From positions 21,163,368-21,227,367 of the forward strand of contig NC_089280.1 in the NCBI RefSeq assembly GCF_963678975.1: a stretch of 64,000 nt of DNA, given 5' to 3'. Below are positions 56,201 to 64,000 of this stretch, one piece after another; the first letter of the stretch is position 1, and each line of letters starts with the position of its first letter. Source of the stretch: Dysidea avara. Taxonomy: Eukaryota > Porifera > Demospongiae > Dictyoceratida > Dysideidae. The notes beneath the pieces were generated by a model. It was given only the letters and a program-made list of their open reading frames with translations, ran no database searches and was not told the origin of the DNA. Position numbers and translations under genes: made by a program.

Positions 56201-58001
56201 CTGGCCATACTGCTCCAGAAGCACTGATAGGTCTTGGGCAAGAACAACTATCTGAAAGTGTATGCAACTATAACATATGTATATCATATGTATGTTGATA
56301 TAATGTACGTATAGGTGGATATCTTTGCATTGGGCATGTGTATATATGAAACAATGGCTCTTACACTGGTCCCACCCTTGGAATACACTGTATTCGAATT
56401 TGATGGAGAAGTTAAAGGTGGAATCAGACCTAGATTTCCAATCAAGGTATAATTACTGACTATAATTGAACAATTATTAATACCTGCATGGTCAATCAAT
56501 ATATTATTGTGTATAGAGTCCCAGATATCCAGCCCTTCTGTACGACTGTGTTACAAGTTGCTGGGATCAAGATCCTCAGCTGCGACCGTCTCCCAAGAGG
56601 CTACTTGATTTGCTTTCTCCAACAAAACTGCACTTGTTGGATTTTTACATTATTAGCAGCTACAAAATTACTGACGTACAGTGTTCTTGTAAAGTATTCA
56701 CAGAAGGAAGTACAGAATCTATATGGATTGCTGTGAAAAATGAGTCTGGTGGTTCAAATTTATTGATCTTAAATTTTCAAGTTGATGGAAGCAGAGTTAA
56801 TCCTCAGGTTAGTAAGTTTTTATTTTACACTCATTGTGGTAATACTTACAATTACAGCCCTATTTGCTCCCTGAAGAAGAGTCAAGTGTCAAGTTCAAGA
56901 AAGTGTTGAAAATTTGTCAAGTAAACATGTTTGTGTACATCATACAGGAAGGAATGACTATTGATATAATCCGATCACAATCATATACGCATATGCAAAC
57001 CATTGAAAACCCATTTACTGATGCCCCTCCTGGAGATCTTCAACCTTGCGATGTTTCGTACATTCAGTCCCTCAACATATTACTTGTACTGTTCAAAAAT
57101 GGTTACATTGGTACATTATCACTTCCAGGAAATAGCTTTGACTTTACTGAAGTGATGAGTGAGTTTCAATATCAGGTGATGTCTTCTATTGGTCAAAAAG
57201 GGGCCCAGTTGTTTTCACTAGGCATTGACTGTCATTTTGTCAGCATGGAAATTGTGGCCAGCAATGACAGTGATGGCGATAAATGTGAAGTGTGGTGTGG
57301 ATGTGACAATAACAGAGGATGTGACAATAACTCCATCATCATTGTATCACTAAATCCACTGGTGACTGAAGGAAGTCTAGTGTGTCGTACAATTTCAAAT
57401 ATTTCTGATAAATCTTGTCGAGTAGAGCAGCTGAAATCAGTCAACACTTTTCATCTCCAACTTGTCTGTGCTTTGCTTAATATAGGCAGTATAGTTTGCT
57501 ATGATGCTGACACAAAGGACTGCTTATGTCGCATCCCAGCATCAACAGGTAAACCCTTTGATAATTAGTAGCCTTTGATAATTAGCTGCACACTATTTTG
57601 TGAGCAAAATTGAATTATTTTCTGTTTATTATCATTTATATTTTTATGTAGCTATTGTTATGTTTCCGTACAACTCAAAGCTCTATTTGGGGACAAGTTC
57701 AGGAGAAGTTTTACGTGTCAACATTAATAGTTACCTGACAAATAAAATAACTGAAAAACCAGTGGTATGTGGCAGACACAAAACCGTTGGGCAAGACCGA
57801 CTTAACCTGCTCACAGTAACAGGAGAATTGTCATCACATAACTTTGTAGAAGGTTTTGGAACAATGTCATACAAAACCAACAATAAACTGTGCAGGATAA
57901 TGCTAAGTATTGGAGGTGGATTTACTGAGCTTATTCCTCGGCCAGAATCACCAGCGAGATTCTCTGCTACTGACTTGTGCATTATATCTTTTATTTTGTA
58001 A
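47201..58001 (+). CDS. Gene C: LRRK-type ROCO kinase, 22 exons, 2170 aa, complete
   Basis: Exons: 47201-47441, 50216-50253, 50303-50353, 50404-50578, 50632-50658, 50710-50779, 50834-52261, 52309-52502, 52553-52656, 52708-52833, 52883-53132, 53179-53338, 53400-53470, 53530-53655, 53709-54976, 55025-55141, 55608-55898, 55948-56259, 56315-56446, 56517-56807, 56858-57548, 57652-58001. They sum to 6513 nt, all GT-AG with matching phase. Domains: ankyrin 1 to about 280, LRR to about 670, Roc 677-900 (P-loop GPSKNGKST, DFAGQ), COR to about 1320, CPIC/CPMH linker, kinase about 1455-1760, beta-propeller to 2170. Kinase motifs are GKGGFGNI, VAVKVL (Lys1496), HFDLKP (Asp1596), ADFG (Asp1645) and GHTAPE. 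The G4 motif is TFCD instead of TH/KxD, so guanine binding may be altered. The start ATG encodes MDDSSASSSVSF. It probably signals as a GTP-regulated cytosolic kinase. Confidence 0.92.
47442..50215 (+). other. Intron 1 of gene C (2.8 kb)
   Basis: Donor CATG|GTGAGG and acceptor CTTTAG. It holds the minisatellite at 48833, an AT-rich CTAAAACTAAATATAGTTTT region (48910-49140) and degenerate repeats of GAGCCACGCCCAC-like text (49650-50010). No coding signal. Confidence 0.7.
48833..48908 (+). repeat. Minisatellite, about 20 bp unit, four copies
   Basis: The unit GGATCATGTGACTAATTGG repeats four times with small changes (ACTATTGA, AATAATTGG). It is a young local tandem array. Confidence 0.85.
50834..52261 (+). 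other. Ankyrin-end and LRR exon of gene C
   Basis: The start encodes AIYRKYADLVKCLL and MFHVAAETGNSDIMKTLID (ankyrin). LRRs such as FTYLDLSNVHIKKVPKEIF and LKILDLSQNSLKSLPNL follow. The family SVPNNWW signature sits mid-exon. The exon starts with the G of a split Trp codon after a canonical TAG, the reference point for the odd intron of genes A and B. Confidence 0.9.
52309..53132 (+). other. Roc GTPase exons of gene C
   Basis: Four exons carry P-loop GPSKNGKST (about residues 690-698), G3 WDFAGQ, and VLVVGTFCDQL in the G4 position. They have the same phases as genes A and B but longer first and shorter later exons. The TFCD variant lacks the usual His/Lys next to Thr. Confidence 0.9.
53179..54976 (+). 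other. COR domain and CPxC linker exons of gene C
   Basis: Exons 53179-53338, 53400-53470, 53530-53655 and 53709-54976. Motifs are YFIDPQWLIDKLALVV and MPIPLWPRLITRCL. Exon 14 must start at 53530, not at the nearer AG at 53553-53554, to keep GTVIHFDADG, which gene B matches with GLLLHFDSG. CPIC (1320-1323) and CPMH (1428-1431) flank a long Ser/Pro-rich loop before the kinase. Confidence 0.85.
55025..56807 (+). other. Protein kinase exons of gene C
   Basis: Exon 55025-55141 ends the linker and carries GKGGFGNI. 55608-55898 carries AVKVL and VMEWAGHGSL. 55948-56259 carries HFDLKPQN, a Cys-rich insert with RCIHC, ADFG and APE. 56315-56446 and 56517-56807 complete the C-lobe (VDIFALGMCIYE, CWDQDPQLRPS) and enter the propeller. 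HFD instead of HRD makes it non-RD, like gene B. Confidence 0.9.
56858..58001 (+). other. C-terminal beta-propeller exons of gene C
   Basis: Two exons encode blade-like repeats including VWCGCDNN and KLYLGTSSGEVLRVNI. An internal 18 bp duplication (57297-57332) repeats GCDNN. The stop TAA is at 57999-58001. Confidence 0.75.
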
Positions 58002-58084
58002 ATATGCACATTTCAAATGTTAATCCATATTTTATATTTACCATGTAGCTATGTGTAGTTATTTTCTTGTGCATTTTTTTTAAC

Positions 58085-58118
<34 letters not shown>

Positions 58119-58489
58119 AATCTTTTCGTTTGCTCACTTATATGTTGCTAGCTATGCAGGGCTCTACGTGCACTCCACTCTCAATTTCAAGTGGTTCCGT
58201 TCAGTGAATGAATCGAAATTAATGTCCACGATATAATTATTAGCATATTTTTTTTACGCGTTAGCATATAGAAGTTTACGGAAGGTCAATCATTTTCGTG
58301 TTACACTTCCAAGAATTCAGCAGGGGAATTACGTAATTATCATGATTTGTGTCGTCACGGGCGAGGTCACGGGACGTTTATTTCAAGAAAAGTACCTTTT
58401 TCCTTATTTGTTTGATACAAATGGTACCTGCGACAACGTGGATTTCATGCTAGAGTAGACGCGGCGTGATACGAAATCAATTCTGATTA
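58002..58489 (+). other. Spacer between genes C and D, likely gene D promoter
   Basis: It is 488 bp from the gene C stop to the gene D ATG. It contains a (TG)n tract at 58087-58117 and a GC-richer patch (CACGGGCGAGGTCACGGGACG region, about 58357-58378) near gene D. Polyadenylation and start sites cannot be fixed by eye. Confidence 0.55.
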
Positions 58490-61400
58490 ATGGAAAAACA
58501 AGATTTCCTCAGCGCTGCAATCTACAACAACCGCGAGTTCATCGAAGAGTGGCTGGTATGCGATGATACTGCAAACGTGACCTTCCTAAGCGAACTGCTT
58601 CAAAAAGCTGCTCAGTATGGAAGTTTATCCGTCGTAGAGCTACTGTCTGCACTTGGTAAGATGATATGCACGTACGCACATGTGTACTCTAATTGTTCCA
58701 CACACCCCAAAACAAGAAGGTAGCACTCCAGCATATCCTGTACTCCGATCTTTGTCCTTGGTCAAAGTGAGAAATAAGCCTTAAGCCTCGTGATAGTTGC
58801 ATAATTTTTTACCAAATTCTAGTACAATTTCGTTCACATTGTTATTCTAAAAAGTATTGATCATATTATATGCTTTACTATAAGTCTGCCTGTCCTTTAC
58901 TAACTGCAAATTTCCAGCTTGATTTATAGATCAGAGTGTAGGGTATAATGAAGTGCCACTCCCTTGCAAATTAAACAAGGTCACTGTTCACGTCTATTGT
59001 ACACGCTTGTTCAAGCATTAATAGCTCATGTAATATTATCCCCAGATAATTGATTTCTTATCTTACTACCTGGTGTTTAGGGTTATTAAATATTTCTTAC
59101 CAGCTTGTATGCATGTTATGTTTAATGGGTATCATTCCAGTTGGTCTTGTATATCAATTGTTGTCCTTGATCAAAGTTGAAAAATGTAGGAGTCTATACA
59201 TCATCTTGCACAATCTGCACAAAGGATAGGGTGTATCCATTCACTGGAATGGATTACTGGACTGGCATATTTTTGGTTTTTGCACATTCTGTGGTAAAAT
59301 TAATTGAGTCTCACAAGTCAAGGGTCCTGAGGGAACCTACAGCCCACTACTAAATGCTGAATATGAGCAGTAGAGTATGCAATAACTGTCTTTTAATATT
59401 TTCGCTGTGATTTATTATGTCCTACAACACTTATTCCCTACCCTGGTGTACAGTAATGCTGTAGGGAATGTATATCAGCAATAATTAACCAGCGATCGAC
59501 TTGCCAGTTGACAGTATCCTTCAAGATATCCTTAGTGTGAGCTCAGGAATTGAGCTAGCATGGACGGACTTGTTTTCAGTACCGCAGGACGCAATGATTA
59601 TAATTAAGCACACGCTGAAAAACTTTCTAATTGGTAAGCCTTTCTCCAGAAGTAAAGGTATTGCCATGCAAGACGATATTATATATAGCTTGCTCCTTGA
59701 GCTCACACTAAGGATATCTTGTCAACTGGCGAGTTGATCGCTGGTTAACTATTGCTGATATACATTCCCTACAGCATTACTATACACCAGGGTAAGGAAT
59801 AAGTGTTGTAGAACACAGCGAAATTATTAAAACAGTTATCACATACTCCACTGCTCATGTTCAGCATGTAGTAGTGGGCTGTAGGTTCCCTCAGGACCCT
59901 TGGCTTGCGAGACTCAATAAATTTTAACCACAGAATGTGCAAAAACCAAAAATATGCCAGTCCAGTAGTCCAGTCCAGTGAATGGATACATCACAAAGGA
60001 TAAGCCTTCTAAAACATTACTTTTCTTCTAGTGTGTTTGTAAAACCACATTCACATTGTAATTCTGTAACTATCAACTGTATGTAGTGTTTACAAATAAT
60101 GCTCATCCTTTAATCTTCTTCATAAAATAAAATTTAAATAAATAAAAATAAAATTTATATAGTGCAATTAGTTACATGTGTAAACTATCAATCTGCCTAA
60201 TATGGGCCCAGAAGAAACTTTTGGGCCATAGATGGTTCTATACCAGCAAGAGTACATAATATATATTTTTAGGAGAGTATCCAACGCCTGTATTACCCCT
60301 TCAAAATACACTGAGTAATAATTGTGCAACATTGTGTAACATATCAGAATATGAATATTTTAGTATAATTTCAGTAAACTCCAACACATGGCTTCTCCAT
60401 GAAAGACTTGTTGATAGGCGTTGATATACCAAAGCGAAGACCTGCAAGCACTTCAAAGCCCTTATAGCTCTTGAAGCAAGTTATCACCTTTGGTGATGAT
60501 GACTATTGCGTAACATTATTAGGCAGTGCCATGTTTTGAAGAGCAATACAGCATTGGATACTCTCCTAAATATATATATTATGTACTCTTGATACCAGCT
60601 AGCCCATTTTAGTATTTCTAAATTTTTTTATGATGTAGAAAATGTAAACGTGAATGAGCAACTGCAAGTGAGAGAAGGTTCTCCTCATTCAGATCTCAAG
60701 TGGGATGGCTGGGTATGTGTGATGTGTGTGTTGTGTGTATGGAGAGTCAGTGTTTTTTAATGCCATGTTGGTCAACATTCACAAGGTGATCCATGAGCAA
60801 TGACTTTTAACTGGGTAAGCTAACAATGATCCCAAGGCTAGGTAAGTGCTGGTGAAGTAGTCGAAGTATTCTGGTCAAGTATTCTGGTCAAGCCCAGAAT
60901 ACTGCCTGATGTTATCACTTGTAATGTGTAGGTTTTGCTACAAAACACTGAAGTCTGCACTGGGTTCAATTATTGCTCCACCAGTTTCCACGCGTCTAAG
61001 CCGTTAACGCTGCCAATATAGGACTGGACTACTGGACTCAGCCTTTTTCACCAAATATTGGTCAACTGGCTATTGTTTGTTATCATACAGTACGATAGTA
61101 ACTGTATAGTAGGTACCACAAAGGAGTAGGCGTGGCCCACGGAATAATATCACCCAAAAAAACAGCCTCAATTTTCCCTGACGACGATGAGGCAGTATTG
61201 GTTAGGTTAAACTAAGCCCAGAAAAGCTTTCAGATCGACCCAAAACACTTTCAAAAAGTTTCTACGGAATTTTAAAAATAATTTATTTAATGGAATTTTC
61301 TACTGACTGAGTAAGTAACTGACTGACTGATGCCTTCAGACAAGCGTAACTCGATAATGGCTAAGGCTACGGGCTTGATTTTTTCACTGTTCGACGTCGC

Positions 61401-64000
61401 TTCGACCCGACTGGTGCCTTTTGGCATACCGCAGTACGTACAATGCATTCTTCATGGACTTACCAGTGTCCTCCTCTGTGTCCCATTCATCTTTGCTGAC
61501 AGCGAAAAGTGTCGATTTGGTGGTAGCACGTGATAGCTTCCCTTCGTAGCAGAAATCATCCGTATTTTTCGTAGTGGCTATTTTGATTGCAGAGGTACTT
61601 TTCGAACAGTTCTTGATTCATACTGCTGTGTAATGGGTTGAACATAGCAGACAATGAAGCGTAATCAGTGGATACCTCACTTTTCAGACGATAATTAATA
61701 CTGGGACGCACGGCACCATTTCTTTCGGTGTGCGTGGATTGCAGAGGTGTCATTCTTGATCCGAAATGCTGTGTAACGGGTTGGACATAGCTGACAACGA
61801 AGCGTAATGGATACTTCACTTTTCAGACGATAATTAATATAGCTGGGGCGCACGGCGCCATTCAGATGCGGTATGCGTGGGTTCACCAGTCATATTAATT
61901 ATTTCCAAAAGAAAGTTAACAAACAAGTACACAGAAAAATTTGGAATTTTCAACCAGAGTAGGGACCATAGCACATCGATAAAAAGTACTGAAACAAGTT
62001 TGAGTATAGTGCACGATATTAAATCACAATAAAACAATAAGAAGTGTTATATCCCTACTGTGCTCAAGTATTGTTTTACTGTGATTTAATATCGTGCGCT
62101 ATACTCAAACTTGTTTCAGTACTTTTTATCGATGTGCTATGGTCCCTACTCTGGTTGAAAATTCCAAATTTTTCTGTGTACTTGTATATAATACGCTAAT
62201 CTTATGTAGTTAGACCACTCCCACCTCCACACACAAAATAAGCAGTGTAGCATGTCAGCCTTGCCCAGCTACAACTATACATGGTGTATGTATCACCTAC
62301 CAATGGATGGAATAGCAAAACAGTCACTTAATTTTGCTGACTCGGAGAAATGTTTGACTGTAAAATAGATGAGTATATACTTTCATGTAAGCTTTAAACA
62401 CATTGATGTAGTTAACAGCAAGATGGAATGGCAATTTATACCTGCTCATTGTGTTAATTGTGCTAAAATGCACAGGGAGTGCAAAGTAGCCAGGTCTACT
62501 ATATTAAATATAGCAATGACTGCAACTAATTGCCCTAATATGAACTTAAAAACAGACGAAAAACTTGAGTCCAGTAGTCCAGTCCACTAGTCCAGTCCAC
62601 TAGTCCAGTCCAGTGATTGTATACAACCACCAATATTACGAGGTGTGCACTGGTAGTGTGACTATCCATTTTTGCTGTTGCCTGTCCCTTCTGAATAAGA
62701 AGGCCACATGACCTAGAGAAGGCAGCAGAGAAGAATGTGTGCGTGCGTGCATGCGAACATGTGTGCAATGTCATGTACTTGCTCTCTTCACAGACTGCAT
62801 TACACTTTGCCTCAAGTGGATATGAAAAGGAGGTATGGTAAATTTAGCAATAATAGGCTATTCATATAATGTATCACAGGTGGAAGATAAAGAAAAACAA
62901 GAGAATGATTTGATGTTGACTATATTTGAACTGGTGAAAAATGGTGCAAACCCTACTATCAAGTCTGCCAGTGGCCAACAACCTAAACAATTAGCTTTCA
63001 CTGTTGGATTTGCGTTAGGAGTCTTGTTAATTGGTAATACAAATAATTACACAAGGATGAATTCTATCTTATTTGCTTTTAGATTTATGTGAGAAGGCGT
63101 GGATACGTGAGCATCAAGATAAGGATGCCAACAAGACTTCAGGTACTGTATTGTCTCTGTGTGTAAAATTATTTTTTCTGCATCTTCAGTTGTAGATATC
63201 CAACAGCTGATGAAAGTAGAAACGTTGCCACAGCACTATAGACAACTTGCTTGTTGGTACGTACACAACTATGTCTATAATAGAATGTTGTGTATGGTTA
63301 CCTGTTAGTATTGTTAAATTTAATTGTACTGTGGTCTATAGTATTTTGTTACACATAGGTCTTTTAAAACTGGGAAATTTGAGATTTTTGAGTGGATATT
63401 GGAGCTAGTTAATGACCCAAAGATCACCCAATATTGTATGGCAACAAATGAAGAAGATGGTGTCTCCTTGTATCATTTGGCTGCTTCAGCCGATAGCCCA
63501 GCAGCTTTGGAACTACTCCTGAAACACTTCAGCCCAGCTAAAATTGTAAACGTTAAACAGACAGTTGATGGAGACAATTGTGTTACTCCGTTGTCACTTA
63601 TACTCTCCCATGGACATGTAAAACACATTGAAATGTTGATTAACTACAACCTGTACCATGCTAACACTGAAAAACTTGTAAAAATTGATTTTTCTAATAC
63701 AAAAATTGAAGAATTCTCACTGAGTGTGTTAAATTTTTCTTCTGTTCAAACCCTCGTTCTTGACAAGACTGGCTTAAAGTCCTTAACATGGGATGGAATA
63801 CTACCCATGCCAGACATAAAGGAACTGCAGTTAAAAGAGTTCAGAGCAGTTCACAATCAATTAACTGAAGTGCCTTCGGATCTGTTCACTTTTCCAAAGT
63901 TAAATAGACTGAGCTTGTCTCATAATCAGATAGAGAAGCTGCCTGAGAATTGGTGGCAAGGGCTTGTATTGGAGAATATCAATCTTTCAAACAACTTTCT
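58490..64000 (+). CDS. Gene D: LRRK-type ROCO kinase, N-terminal part, continues past the window
   Basis: Exons: 58490-58655, 60639-60712, 62794-62832, 62880-63033, 63083-63142, 63190-63256, 63359 to beyond 64000. Start ATG encodes MEKQDFLSAAIYNNREFIEE, parallel to gene B LVAACYDNK. Phases 1, 0, 0, 1, 1, 2 match gene C. The 39 bp exon 3 (TALHFASSGYEKE) corresponds to the 39 bp exon of gene B. Ankyrin repeats occupy the first exons and the start of exon 7 (SLYHLAASADS), then LRRs with KLPENWWQG. Roc and everything after it is outside, so a full ROCO kinase is inferred from family structure only. Confidence 0.88.
59232..59990. mobile_element. 759 bp foldback element in gene D intron 1
   Basis: Inverted arms of about 300 bp (59232-59547 and 59693-59990) run from TGTATCCATTCACTGG to CCAGTGAATGGATACA. 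CACAAAGGATA lies outside both ends (59218-59228 and 59992-60002), a likely target duplication. The central 145 bp is unique. There is no transposase frame. Confidence 0.85.
60248..60591. mobile_element. hAT-like MITE in gene D intron 1
   Basis: Terminal inverted repeats of 37 bp, AAGAGTACATAATATATAT.. and its complement (60554-60590), are flanked by ATACCAGC at 60240-60247 and 60592-60599. The 8 bp duplication suggests hAT-type transposition. Confidence 0.85.
61585..61884. repeat. Tandem duplication, about 152 bp unit
   Basis: GATTGCAGAGGT starts both units (61585 and 61737). They share CACTTTTCAGACGATAATTAA and GCGTAAT blocks with clear divergence. The partial Arg/Ser-rich frames it gives on the minus strand are not supported as genes. 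Confidence 0.75.
61923..62185. repeat. Long hairpin, 117 bp arms, 29 bp loop
   Basis: 61923-62039 and 62069-62185 are reverse complements of equal length with few mismatches, beginning ACAAGTACACAGAAAAATTT. It lies in intron 2 of gene D, so it would be transcribed as a hairpin of more than 100 bp. No TE motif or flanking duplication seen. Confidence 0.9.
63359..64000 (+). other. Ankyrin-end and LRR exon of gene D (partial)
   Basis: The exon opens with the G of a split Trp codon, continues with ankyrin text (VSLYHLAASADSPAALELLL) and enters LRRs (LTEVPSDLFTFPKLNRLSL). It remains open to the window edge. Confidence 0.88.

Larger units (their letters stand above)
61021..62585. mobile_element. 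1.57 kb region bounded by perfect 20 bp inverted repeats
   Basis: GGACTGGACTACTGGACTCA at 61021-61040 is perfectly inverted at 62566-62585. The ends resemble those of the foldback at 59232-59990 (ACTGGACTGG/CCAGTCCAGTAGTCCAG), so they may be one family. Further CCACTAGTCCAGT copies extend the right end to about 62616. Inside lie a tandem duplication and a long hairpin. Confidence 0.65.

Noticed and set aside
61556..61886. Minus-strand reading frames with NYRLKSEVS repeats
   Set aside because: They reflect the 152 bp tandem duplication and have no homology or splice context.
1..64000. CRISPR arrays, operons or bacterial genes
   Set aside because: Spliced genes with GT-AG introns, SINEs and MITEs show this is nuclear animal DNA; the tandem repeats have no spacer structure.

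Overview
This is eukaryotic, intron-rich, AT-rich animal DNA. Most splice sites are GT-AG, many introns are only about 45-70 bp, and a retroelement here uses a primer-binding site that matches the animal initiator tRNA-Met. The combination of compact introns, heavy MITE and foldback-repeat load and locally expanded ROCO kinases suggests a non-bilaterian metazoan, possibly a sponge. That last step is an inference of low certainty.

The protein-coding content is one tandem family: four genes for giant LRRK-type ROCO kinases (ankyrin repeats, leucine-rich repeats, Roc GTPase, COR, protein kinase, C-terminal beta-propeller). Gene A (minus, 1 to about 13.9 kb, continuing off the left edge) and gene B (minus, 22433-46897, complete, 21 exons, 2052 aa) are close paralogues in head-to-tail order. 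Gene B is head-to-head with gene C (plus, 47201-58001, complete, 22 exons, 2170 aa) across a 303 bp shared upstream region. Gene D (plus, from 58490, running off the right edge in its LRR exon) follows gene C by 488 bp. I joined the exons by hand. For genes B and C every junction preserves phase and the total is a multiple of three, and intron phases agree among the four genes. The exception is one intron in A and B whose ends are not GT-AG. Gene A also has an in-frame TGA in its Roc exon and no visible start codon.

Mobile DNA makes up much of the introns and spacers. Intron 1 of gene A holds a decayed Ty3/gypsy element. The A/B spacer (about 14-22.4 kb) holds a hAT-like MITE with an 8 bp target duplication, a pogo/Tigger-like element with a tiny HTH reading frame, and three tRNA-derived SINE copies. 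A hairpin MITE family with arms of about 100 bp recurs at seven or so places. Gene B introns contain a 1.06 kb inverted-repeat element, a 770 bp duplicated palindromic block and a long microsatellite that begins exactly at a splice donor. Gene D introns contain a 759 bp foldback element with flanking direct repeats, a hAT-like MITE and a 117-nt-arm perfect-length hairpin.

Functionally, proteins of this architecture are intracellular GTP-regulated kinases: the repeats bind ligands or partners, Roc-COR acts as a dimerising switch, and the kinase is the output. The local paralogues differ in Roc G4 and kinase catalytic motifs, so they probably are not interchangeable.
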